Source of the DNA: an uncultured Lachnospiraceae bacterium
GTDB lineage: Bacteria > Bacillota > Clostridia > Lachnospirales > Lachnospiraceae
NCBI GenBank assembly: GCA_910579465.1
Contig: CAJTUB010000005.1
Location: 124,001-188,000 of the forward strand
Direction: 5' to 3'
DNA length: 64,000 nt
Shown: positions 42,368 to 49,557 of the stretch, piece by piece
Layout of the letters: every line of letters starts with the position of its first letter
How positions within the stretch are numbered: position 1 is the stretch's first letter
The notes under the pieces: generated by a model
What the model was told of the DNA's origin: nothing
Seen by the model: the letters and a program-made list of their open reading frames with translations, nothing else
Database searches by the model: none
Made by a program: the position numbers and the translations under genes

Positions 42368-43638
42368 ACACGGTCACCTGCCTTAATAATATTTTCGCCG
42401 CTTGCGAGAACTCCTCTCGGATAATCATCAAGCGTAGTACCGCCGGAAATTGCAGTATTCTTTCCAATGCGTACCCTGTCCGGTACAATGGAGCTTTCAC
42501 CGATTGTAACCATTCCATGCGTATAGATGTCCGGCTTCCATGTATTCGGTACTTCATCAAAGGCACCCAGCTCACAGTCCGAACCGATGAAGCAGTTTTC
42601 TGCAATGATTGCTTTATTTACCGTGGTGTTGTCCCCGATTACGGTTCCCTTCATTATGATGGAATCCCTTACAACGCTGTTTTCTCCGATTACGACACCC
42701 GGTCCGATAACCGAATTGTATACCTTGCCGTAGATTTCGGAGCCTTCGCCGATAATCGCGCGCTCAATCACACTGTTTTCCGAAACATACTGCGGCGGTA
42801 TCACATCACTCTTTGTATAAATCTTCCAATATTCTTCATAGAGGTTAAACTCCGGAATCAGGCTGATGAGCTCCATATTGGACTCCCAGTAAGACTGCAG
42901 GGTTCCTACATCCTTCCAGTATCCGTTGTACTCATACGCATATACCCTGTCCCCACGCTCGTGGCAGTACGGAATGACATGCTTACCAAAGTCACAGCCC
43001 TTCTGATCCGAAAGCGTAATCAGCGCCTCCCGCAACACCTTCCAGGTAAAGATGTAAATACCCATGGAAGCCAGATTGCTGCGCGGCTGCGGCGGCTTTT
43101 CCTCAAACTCCAGGATACGCTTATCCGCATCGGTTATGGCAACGCCGAAACGGCTTGCCTCCTCAATCGGTACCGGTATGGTAGCAAGTGTGATATCCGC
43201 CCTTTTCTGTTTGTGGAAATCGAGCATGGACTCATAATCCATCTTGTAAATGTGGTCACCGCCCAGAATCAGGACATATTCCGGATTGTAATACTCCATG
43301 TACTTCAGATTCTGATAGATTGCATTTGCCGTACCGGTATACCACTCACTATTTGTCGTCTTCTCATACGGCGGCAGGATGGATACACCGCCTACATTGC
43401 GGTCCAAATCCCACGGAATACCGATTCCGATATGCGTATTCAGACGAAGCGGCTGATACTGCGTTAAAACGCCGACGGTATCAACTCCGGAATTGATACA
43501 GTTACTGAGCGGGAAATCGATAATACGATATTTTCCCCCGAATGCAACTGCCGGTTTCGCAATTGATGAGGTCAGGACGCCCAGACGGGAGCCTTGTCCG
43601 CCTGCCAGCAACATTGCGATCATTTCTTTCTTAATCAC
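42364..43638 (-). CDS. glgC: Glucose-1-phosphate adenylyltransferase GlgC
   Basis: 424 residues. It has AMLLAGGQGSRL for ATP and pyrophosphate binding, KPAVAFGGKYRIIDF, GTANAIYQN, and the glucose-1-phosphate site GCDFGKHVIP, followed by a beta-helix. It makes ADP-glucose, the committed step of glycogen synthesis. The start is GTG 43638 (IKKEMIAM...), with AAGGGGTGA upstream; the frame is open further up into repeat sequence, but that part is not protein-like. It is preceded by a leader of about 280 nt rich in hairpin repeats. Confidence 0.96.
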   Translation of the reverse strand: MIKKEMIAMLLAGGQGSRLGVLTSSIAKPAVAFGGKYRIIDFPLSNCINSGVDTVGVLTQYQPLRLNTHIGIGIPWDLDRNVGGVSILPPYEKTTNSEWYTGTANAIYQNLKYMEYYNPEYVLILGGDHIYKMDYESMLDFHKQKRADITLATIPVPIEEASRFGVAITDADKRILEFEEKPPQPRSNLASMGIYIFTWKVLREALITLSDQKGCDFGKHVIPYCHERGDRVYAYEYNGYWKDVGTLQSYWESNMELISLIPEFNLYEEYWKIYTKSDVIPPQYVSENSVIERAIIGEGSEIYGKVYNSVIGPGVVIGENSVVRDSIIMKGTVIGDNTTVNKAIIAENCFIGSDCELGAFDEVPNTWKPDIYTHGMVTIGESSIVPDRVRIGKNTAISGGTTLDDYPRGVLASGENIIKAGDRV

Positions 43639-43696
43639 ATGAATCACCCCTTGTTCTAGTTTTAATAGCACCTGCGCATCTGCCCCTCCCAAACCT

Positions 43697-43902
43697 CCGT
43701 TTTGAAAGTCGCCTTACAGCTATTTCTGACTGCTTCCGCTCGGCAACCTTTCAAAAACTTCGTTTTTGAAAGTCGCCTTACAGCCTTCCTGCTTCCGCTC
43801 GGCAACCTTTCAAAAACTTCGTTTTTGAAAGTCGCTGACGCGCTCGTATAGAAAGGGGCTCTCCGCAAATACAAGTCTTTGCGGGAGCCATTTCTATACT
43901 CG
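43697..43902 (-). repeat. Hairpin repeats in the glgC leader
   Basis: Two copies of a perfect hairpin, CTTTCAAAAAC-TTC-GTTTTTGAAAG (43748-43772 and 43807-43831), sit in a 59-bp direct repeat that also contains GCTTCCGCTCGGCAACC. A third partial unit starts near 43697. A larger hairpin (43845-43902) with arms around GTATAGAAA/TTTCTATAC and CCGCAAA/TTTGCGG lies at the transcript start. All would be in the glgC mRNA leader. Confidence 0.75.
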
Positions 43903-43918
43903 TTTTGCCTTCGCGTAT

Positions 43919-43927
43919 ATTATAACA
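43919..43927 (-). promoter_or_regulatory. Extended -10 promoter of glgC
   Basis: On the minus strand, TGTTATAAT: a perfect -10 with the TGn extension. There is no good -35 box, as is common for extended -10 promoters. Confidence 0.6.
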
Positions 43928-44096
43928 CAATTCTAGGAAAAAGTATATGGTTTTTCTATAAAGTTATGTCGAAAAAATAATATTTTTTTACATTTTACTT
44001 TCAATCTTAACCTTTTCTGTGCTTTTCCCACAGCATTATAATCCCGCTCATTTTTAACGCCTTTTCAAATGCAGAAATTCAAGGACGCCCTGCTAC

Positions 44097-44124
44097 TTGC
44101 ACATAATCGAAAATATGCTATACT
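44097..44124 (+). promoter_or_regulatory. Sigma-A promoter of murC
   Basis: TTGCAC (44097-44102), 16-bp spacer, TATACT (44119-44124). It lies downstream of the ATG-like reading at 44069 and so supports the murC start at 44171. Confidence 0.65.
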
Positions 44125-44170
44125 ATTAAATATCTTACTTATTCTCCACGCTATGAAAGGAGTTTCCGTT

Positions 44171-45577
44171 ATGTTTCAGATTGATTTTTCGGCTCCGGTC
44201 CCGGTTCACTTTGTCGGCATCGGCGGCATCAGTATGAGTGCACTTGCAGAGCTTTTACACAGGCAGGGCTTCCGTGTGAGCGGTTCAGACTTAAAACCGA
44301 CTCCGCTTACAAAGCATCTGTCTGACCTTGGCATTACCATATCTTATCCACAGAAGGCAGAAAATATAACCAAAGAACATTCTCTTGTCGTTTTTACTGC
44401 CGCTGTGCATCCCGACAATCCTGAGCTTGTCCGCGCAAAGGAGCTTGGACTCCCTGTCCTTGAGCGGAAGGACCTGCTTGGCCAGATTATGAAGCAGTAC
44501 CGGTATGTTGCCGGTGTTTCCGGTTCCCATGGAAAAACAACAACAACCTCCATGCTTTCCCTGATGCTGATAAAAGGGAACCTGAACCCGACCGTTTTAG
44601 TCGGCGGTGTTTTAGACGGCATCGGTGGCAACCTGCGGATGGGCACTTCTTCGTATCTCGTTGCAGAAGCCTGTGAATATTGTAACAGCTTTTTAAGCTT
44701 TTATCCTTCTGATGCAATTATATTAAATATAGAAGCAGAGCATCTTGATTTCTTTCACGACCTCGAAGAAATCCGCCATTCCTTCCGCAAGTACGCGGAG
44801 CTTCTTCCGTCCCACGGCACGTTAGTCATCAACGGTACAATAGACCGTCTCTCCGAATTAACAGACGGTCTTTCCGCGCATGTTCTCACCTACGGCATCT
44901 GTGATACCGCCAGGGACTGCTCCTGCTATAATTATGCCGGAGCAGATATTTCCTTTGATGAAAACGGCTTCGGAAGCTATGACCTTTACGAAAACGGCAG
45001 CCTGCTTGGCAGGGTTTCCTTACAGGTCATCGGAAAACACAATGTTTCCAATTCCCTTGCAGCCGCAGCGCTTGCCCGCACCTATGGCGTTTCCTTTGAA
45101 GCAATCTCGGCAGCCGCACTGAGCTACACTGGCACCCACCGCCGGTTTGAATATAAAGGTCTGGTAATCGGCGTCCGTGTGTACGACGATTATGCGCATC
45201 ATCCTTCCGAAATCCGGGCAACACTGGAGGCGGCACGCGCATGCGTGACCGGCGCACAAAGACTCTGGTGCGTGTTCCAGCCGCATACGTTTTCGCGTAC
45301 AAAAGCATTCCTGAAAGAGTTTGCAGAGTCGCTTTCTCTTGCAGATGTTGTCGTACTGGCGGATATTTACAGCGCTTCCCGCGAAAAAGACCCGGGGGAT
45401 ATTTCTTCTGCCAATATTGCCCGGCTGTTAAATGAAAATGGTAATAAAGTTTACCATTTTCATTCCTTTGCGGAGATTGAAAAATTTTTATTGGAAAACT
45501 GCAGCAGCGGTGATTTGTTAATAACTATGGGGGCAGGGGATATCGTAAGCGTTGCGGAATCCTTACTCCGGGCCTAG
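44171..45577 (+). CDS. murC: UDP-N-acetylmuramate--L-alanine ligase
   Basis: 468 residues, the usual MurC length. The Rossmann motif HFVGIGGISMSALAELL binds UDP-MurNAc, the ATP loop is GSHGKTTTTSM, and later motifs include EACEYCNSFL, YDDYAHHPSEI and FQPHTFSRT. It adds L-alanine to UDP-MurNAc in cytoplasmic peptidoglycan synthesis. ATG 44171 has AAAGGAG 8 nt upstream; the longer frame to 44069 would start before the promoter. It stands alone, followed directly by DnaA-box sequence. Confidence 0.97.
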   Translation: MFQIDFSAPVPVHFVGIGGISMSALAELLHRQGFRVSGSDLKPTPLTKHLSDLGITISYPQKAENITKEHSLVVFTAAVHPDNPELVRAKELGLPVLERKDLLGQIMKQYRYVAGVSGSHGKTTTTSMLSLMLIKGNLNPTVLVGGVLDGIGGNLRMGTSSYLVAEACEYCNSFLSFYPSDAIILNIEAEHLDFFHDLEEIRHSFRKYAELLPSHGTLVINGTIDRLSELTDGLSAHVLTYGICDTARDCSCYNYAGADISFDENGFGSYDLYENGSLLGRVSLQVIGKHNVSNSLAAAALARTYGVSFEAISAAALSYTGTHRRFEYKGLVIGVRVYDDYAHHPSEIRATLEAARACVTGAQRLWCVFQPHTFSRTKAFLKEFAESLSLADVVVLADIYSASREKDPGDISSANIARLLNENGNKVYHFHSFAEIEKFLLENCSSGDLLITMGAGDIVSVAESLLRA

Positions 45578-45607
45578 TTATCCACTTTATCCACAACCTT
45601 ATCAACA
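45578..45607 (+). promoter_or_regulatory. DnaA-box array 1
   Basis: TTATCCACT (45578-45586), TTATCCACA (45587-45595) and TTATCAACA (45599-45607): one perfect and two near-perfect DnaA boxes, the first two abutting. A weaker TTCTCCACA is at 45639-45647. They begin at the base after the murC stop codon. Confidence 0.7.
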
Positions 45608-45743
45608 TTTTCAGGTCGATTTGGTTGTGGATTTCTTTTTCTCCACATCTTTTTTCTACAAAAATAGACCTACAAAAGTAGAACCCTGTTTTCAAAGATT
45701 CTGCTCTCTCTTTTTCTCCGCTGTCCGAAAAAATTACTTTTAT

Positions 45744-45770
45744 TTTTCCACATTATCCACATTATCCACA
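45744..45770 (+). promoter_or_regulatory. DnaA-box array 2
   Basis: Three abutting 9-mers in the same direction: TTTTCCACA, TTATCCACA and TTATCCACA (45744, 45753 and 45762). Two are perfect consensus. The array ends 26 bp before the -35 box of the dnaD promoter, a position from which DnaA could regulate transcription. Confidence 0.75.
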
Positions 45771-45796
45771 GCTTGTCCCCGGAATTTGTCCGTCCA

Positions 45797-45824
45797 TTGC
45801 AATTCCCCGAAAATATGTTATACT
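45797..45824 (+). promoter_or_regulatory. Sigma-A promoter of the dnaD-dnaC operon
   Basis: TTGCAA (45797-45802), 16-bp spacer, TATACT (45819-45824). The spacer sequence resembles that of the murC promoter. It implies a leader of about 280 nt. Confidence 0.65.
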
Positions 45825-45843
45825 CAAACTGTTTCCCGCCGAG

Positions 45844-46101
45844 GTTACTATTCACAGCTGATATAGTTTCAAAGACAGGTGCGCCATGCTTGCATGTAAG
45901 CAACAGTCTTTGAAACTATATCAGGTCTGTGAAGCAGTCACCCCAACCACATAAGCAGTCTTAGCTCCGCAAGGAGCGGGACTGGAGCCCGTAAGGGCGA
46001 CGAGTGCGCATGGGGTGGGGTGCTGTGAATCGTAACCCACCGACAGACACAGCAGACGGCGGATTACGATTACGGCCTCCAAGTCGGAGGTTCTGAGGAG
46101 G
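45844..46101 (+). ncRNA. Structured leader of the dnaD-dnaC operon (candidate cis-RNA or repeat)
   Basis: Imperfect ends GTTACTATTCACAGC (45844-45858) and GCTGTGAATCGTAAC (46022-46036) pair with one mismatch. Inside are a perfect 17-bp hairpin (45860-45876 with 45906-45922), then GCTCC-GCAA-GGAGC (45964-45977) and GCCC-GTAA-GGGC (45987-45998), both closed by GNRA tetraloops. AATCGTAA (46028) can pair with TTACGATT (46064). CCTCC (46076-46080) can pair with GGAGG at 46086-46090, or with the dnaD ribosome site GGAGG at 46097-46101. It may be a regulatory RNA or a repeat that became one. Confidence 0.55.
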
Positions 46102-46111
46102 ATATTGTTCT

Positions 46112-47242
46112 ATGGATGGAATTTCGGTATATTCAGAGGATACGAGAGCCACGCAGGTTCCGAACGAATTTATCGATTATTATATGCCGCGTGCCAATGG
46201 CACCTTTGTAAAGGTTTATCTGTATCTGCTCCGTTGCCTGACTGCTCCGGAACTGAAGTTCGGCATCAGCGTGATTGCAGACGCATTAGAAGAAACGGAA
46301 AAGGATATTCTGCGCGCATTGCGCTACTGGGAACGGGAAAATGTACTTTCCCTGACCTGGGACGAGCAGGATGATATCCGCGGAATCAAGCTAAACCGTC
46401 TGACAAGACCGGCACAGGAGGCCCCGTTTACGGCAGCCTCTTCCGCTCCTGCCATAAGCGATGCTTCCGCCCTGCACCATGCAGATACACTGTCTGCCAC
46501 AAGGGAAGACGCAGTTTCGGCACAGACAGAACGCACGGCTCCCGCACAGCTCCCGGAATATTCTCCTGCGCAGCTGGAGGCCTTTGCCGATCGTTTTGAT
46601 ACAGGATGGCTTCTGCATGCCGTCGAAGGCTATTTGGAGCGCCTGTTAAAGCCTGCGGATGTGCAGCTGATTCTCTTTCTGCACGAAGAGCTGCATTTTT
46701 CCAGCGAATTGATTCTTCATCTTTATGAATATTGCGTATCAAAGGGCAAAAAAACCCCGTCTTACATCCAGAAGGTTGCCCTTTCCTGGCACGAGGAAGG
46801 GATTGATACCGTGGAAAAGGCAGAGGAGCGTTCCTTACAGTTTGATTCCTGCTTTACCGCAGTCAACCGGGCGTTTGCCCTGAACCGGGCGCCAGGGATT
46901 TCGGAACGCCGCTTTTTAAGCCGCTGGAGCGCGTTCGGGTTTTCCCCGGACTTAATTGAGGAGGCATGCAGTCGCACGCTTCTCTCCACCTCGCGTCCTG
47001 ACTTCAAGTATGCGGACAGGATTCTGGAGCGCTGGCATGAGAACAACGTACATACGATGTCCGATATTAAAAAGCTGGACGATGCACATAACGCACGCAG
47101 CACGCGTACACCGAAGGGACAAGCCTCTGAGGCAAAGCAGCCGGGCGGCAACCGTTTTAATGCCTTTCCGCAGAGAGACTACTCCGGCAGTGACCTGACC
47201 GCATTGGAAAGCGCCCTGCTGGCACGTCCGGATTCCCGCTAA
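46112..47242 (+). CDS. DnaD-domain replication protein
   Basis: 376 residues. An N-terminal winged-helix part (about 15-95, VPNEFIDYYMPRANGTFVKVYLYLL) is followed by an acidic, Ala-rich linker, then two DnaD/DnaB_2-type helical domains near 165-230 and 260-330 (GFSPDLIEEAC, FKYADRILERWHENNV). Proteins of this kind help load the replicative helicase at oriC and restart forks. It has GAGGAGG 10 nt before ATG 46112. The helicase-loader ATPase gene follows after 15 bp, and DnaA boxes stand upstream. Confidence 0.88.
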   Translation: MDGISVYSEDTRATQVPNEFIDYYMPRANGTFVKVYLYLLRCLTAPELKFGISVIADALEETEKDILRALRYWERENVLSLTWDEQDDIRGIKLNRLTRPAQEAPFTAASSAPAISDASALHHADTLSATREDAVSAQTERTAPAQLPEYSPAQLEAFADRFDTGWLLHAVEGYLERLLKPADVQLILFLHEELHFSSELILHLYEYCVSKGKKTPSYIQKVALSWHEEGIDTVEKAEERSLQFDSCFTAVNRAFALNRAPGISERRFLSRWSAFGFSPDLIEEACSRTLLSTSRPDFKYADRILERWHENNVHTMSDIKKLDDAHNARSTRTPKGQASEAKQPGGNRFNAFPQRDYSGSDLTALESALLARPDSR

Positions 47243-47257
47243 AAAAGGAGAACGATT

Positions 47258-48268
47258 ATGCAGTACGAAGAACAAGCCTACCGCCGTCTTCTCCGGCAGT
47301 ACGAGGAAACGAGAATACAGCACCAGCAGGCACAGCGGAAACGTCGTGAAAAGCTCTATGCAGAGCTTCCGGAGCTTGCAGCACTGGACCGTCAGATTGC
47401 AGAGGCTTCGGCATCTGCTGCACGCGCGGCACTCGACGGAGACACGTCTGCACTGGAACAGCTTGCAGCTACGAACCGGCTCATCTCCTGCCAGAGAGAG
47501 GCGCTTTTGCAGAACGCCGGATATCCGGCAGACATTCTGGAGCTGACCTGTACCTGCCCTGACTGTAAGGACACCGGCTTTACCGGCGCTGAGAAATGCC
47601 ACTGCTTTAAGCAGGCGCTGACCTCTGCCCTTTCCAAAAACTCTGCACCCGGTCATGTTCTTGAAAAAGAAAACTTCGATACCTTTTCTTTTTCCTATTA
47701 TGACGACCTGACAGCCGACCCCCAGCTGCACCTTACGCCACGGGACAACATCCGGAAGGTTGTGGCGGATGCCAGACGGTTTGTAGAAGAGTTTGACACC
47801 GGCTGCCGTAATCTCCTGATTTACGGAAATACCGGCGTCGGAAAGACCTTTCTGACGAACTGTATCGCAAAGGCACTGATGGATACCGCGCATCATGTGG
47901 TCTATATGACCCCGCACACATTGTTTGAGGCGTTTGAAGCGCACCGGTTTGACCGCTCGGAGGCCCCGGAGGACGCTACCCTGTATCATTATATTTTCCA
48001 CTGCGATTTACTGATTATTGACGATTTAGGCACGGAGCTGTCCAACACATTCACAAACTCATGGCTCTATACCTGCATCAACGAACGCTACCTGCACCAG
48101 AAGGCAACGGTAATTTCTACCAATCTTTCTCTCGAGCAGCTGCACGAACGCTACAGCGAACGCATTTTTTCCCGTATTACCGGGAATTATATTCTCCTGA
48201 AGCTGATCGGGAAGGATATCCGTGTCCTAAAACGCATGGAAGAGGCGCACCAGACTGTTTTCTGGTAG
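47258..48268 (+). CDS. DnaC/DnaI-type helicase loader ATPase
   Basis: 336 residues. An N-terminal half with a Cys-rich element (CTCPDCKDTGFTGAEKCHC, about 96-115), as in DnaI zinc domains, is followed by an AAA+ ATPase with Walker A YGNTGVGKTFL and Walker B LLIIDDLGTEL. It places the replicative helicase on DNA together with the DnaD-like protein. AAAAGGAG 8 nt upstream supports ATG 47258. IstB transposition proteins share the ATPase, but the zinc-binding N-terminus and the dnaD neighbour favour a replication role. Confidence 0.92.
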   Translation: MQYEEQAYRRLLRQYEETRIQHQQAQRKRREKLYAELPELAALDRQIAEASASAARAALDGDTSALEQLAATNRLISCQREALLQNAGYPADILELTCTCPDCKDTGFTGAEKCHCFKQALTSALSKNSAPGHVLEKENFDTFSFSYYDDLTADPQLHLTPRDNIRKVVADARRFVEEFDTGCRNLLIYGNTGVGKTFLTNCIAKALMDTAHHVVYMTPHTLFEAFEAHRFDRSEAPEDATLYHYIFHCDLLIIDDLGTELSNTFTNSWLYTCINERYLHQKATVISTNLSLEQLHERYSERIFSRITGNYILLKLIGKDIRVLKRMEEAHQTVFW

Positions 48269-48286
48269 TCTGCATCTTCACATCTT

Positions 48287-48308
48287 GCCGGAACTTAAGG
48301 TTCGGCAT
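48287..48308 (+). terminator. Weak hairpin after the helicase-loader gene
   Basis: TGCCGGAAC and GGTTCGGCA form an imperfect stem with a TTAA loop, followed by TTTCTTG. It is short on T and is only a possible terminator. Confidence 0.4.
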
Positions 48309-48311
48309 TTC

Positions 48312-48340
48312 TTGACAAAGTAAACTTGTCATAGTATGAT
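48312..48340 (+). promoter_or_regulatory. Sigma-A promoter of the PRPP synthetase gene
   Basis: TTGACA (48312-48317), 17-bp spacer, TATGAT (48335-48340). Confidence 0.75.
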
Positions 48341-48381
48341 TAAAACGCAAAATATAAATCTAAAACTCGGAGGAAAAGATT

Positions 48382-49557
48382 ATGCCGCTTCAAGAAGATT
48401 ATGTTGCAACCGTACCTGTAGGTAAACTTGGTATTATCGCTCTGGATAGCTGCAAGCAGCTCGGACAGAAAATTAACGATTACCTTGTCAGCTGGAGAAC
48501 TGCACGCATCCGGGAGGCGCATACGCCTACGGTTCTATTTGATGGCTATGAGCGGGATTCTTATCTTGTGGATGCAAAATGTCCGCGCTTCGGCTCCGGC
48601 GAGTCGATGGGATTAATTAAACAGTCCGTCCGCGGCGATGACCTCTACATTCTTGTGGATGTCTGCAATTACAGTCTGACCTATTCTTTGCGTGGCCAGA
48701 TTAATCACATGTCCCCGGATGACCACTACCAGGATTTAAAGCGCGTCATTGCAGCTGCCGGCGGAAAGGCACATCGCATTACCGTCATTATGCCATATCT
48801 TTATGAAAGCCGTCAGGACAAGCGTCACTCAAGAGAGTCCTTAGACTGCGCAGTTGCACTGCAGGAGCTTACCAATATGGGCGTAGAAAGCATTATTACG
48901 TTTGATGCCCACAACCCAAGCGTCCAGAACGCAATTCCATTAAAAACCTTTGAAACGGTGCCGCCTACATACCAGTTTATCAAGGCGCTGCTTCGTTCTG
49001 CGCCTGACCTTATCGTCGACCCGGCGCATCTTATGGTAATCAGTCCGGACGAGGGAGGCACCGGACGTGCCGTTTACTTTGCCAATTCCCTCGGTGTCGA
49101 TGTCGGCATGTTTTACAAGCGCCGCGATTATACCACCATTGTGGACGGCCGCAATCCGATTGTCGCACACGAGTTCCTCGGCGCCGATGTAGAAGGAAAG
49201 GATGTTGTTATCATTGACGATATGATTTCCTCCGGCGACAGTATGATTAAGACCGCAAAGGAACTGAAAAAGCGCAAAGCAAACCGCGTCTTTATCTGTT
49301 CCTCGTTCGGCCTGTTTACGAACGGGCTCTCCAAGTTCGACCAGGCATACGAGGAAGGTCTGATTGACCGGGTTATCACAACGAACCTGATTTATCAGCC
49401 GGAAGAACTGTTCCAGAAGCCATACTATGAAAATGCCGATATGAGCAAATACATTGCCCTCTTAATCGACGCATTAAACCATGACGCCTCCATCAGCGAG
49501 TATTTAACTCCGACGAACCGTATCCAGAACCTACTGAAAAAGCACGGTAAAAACTGA
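48382..49557 (+). CDS. prs: Ribose-phosphate pyrophosphokinase
   Basis: 391 residues, longer than the usual 315 because of an N-terminal and internal extension. Key parts remain: YLYESRQDKRHSRESL (the ATP/ribose-5-phosphate loop), a DEGGTGRA stretch, and the PRPP loop DVVIIDDMISSGDSM. It makes PRPP for nucleotides, histidine and tryptophan, and TrpD of the downstream operon uses this product. CGGAGG before ATG 48382 is well placed. It runs head-on into the PBP gene with no gap. Confidence 0.92.
   Translation: MPLQEDYVATVPVGKLGIIALDSCKQLGQKINDYLVSWRTARIREAHTPTVLFDGYERDSYLVDAKCPRFGSGESMGLIKQSVRGDDLYILVDVCNYSLTYSLRGQINHMSPDDHYQDLKRVIAAAGGKAHRITVIMPYLYESRQDKRHSRESLDCAVALQELTNMGVESIITFDAHNPSVQNAIPLKTFETVPPTYQFIKALLRSAPDLIVDPAHLMVISPDEGGTGRAVYFANSLGVDVGMFYKRRDYTTIVDGRNPIVAHEFLGADVEGKDVVIIDDMISSGDSMIKTAKELKKRKANRVFICSSFGLFTNGLSKFDQAYEEGLIDRVITTNLIYQPEELFQKPYYENADMSKYIALLIDALNHDASISEYLTPTNRIQNLLKKHGKN

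Larger units (their letters stand above)
43639..44170. other. Divergent glgC/murC intergenic region
   Basis: 532 bp. The left half is the glgC leader with repeats and hairpins (43697-43902); the middle holds the glgC extended -10 box (43919-43927). An AT-rich stretch 43930-44040 shows nothing recognisable, and the murC promoter lies at 44097-44124. Confidence 0.6.
45578..46111. other. murC-dnaD intergenic region
   Basis: 534 bp without a convincing gene. In order: DnaA-box array 1, an AT-rich stretch with TAG-containing triplets (45655-45690), DnaA-box array 2, a sigma-A promoter, and a structured leader. The GC content changes sharply near 45840, from AT-rich to GC-rich. Confidence 0.7.

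Noticed and set aside
43697..43840. Possible CRISPR array, because of repeated hairpins at regular distance.
   Set aside because: Only two to three units, the repeat takes up nearly the whole 59-bp period, there are no unique spacers, and no cas genes are present.
43639..43874. Protein-coding extension of GlgC into its leader.
   Set aside because: The residues come from hairpin repeats, lack family resemblance, and the family N-terminus begins at GTG 43638.
44069..44170. N-terminal extension of MurC by 34 residues.
   Set aside because: The murC promoter lies inside it, the extension has no ribosome site, and MurC proteins normally begin near the Rossmann motif.
45578..45770. DnaA boxes as the chromosomal origin.
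   Set aside because: dnaA, dnaN, recF, gyrB and rpmH are all absent from the window, and the surrounding genes are not origin neighbours. A regulatory or titration site is more likely.
47258..48268. IstB-type transposition ATPase.
   Set aside because: No IstA or IS ends nearby; the Cys-rich N-terminal part and the adjacent DnaD-like gene favour a helicase loader.
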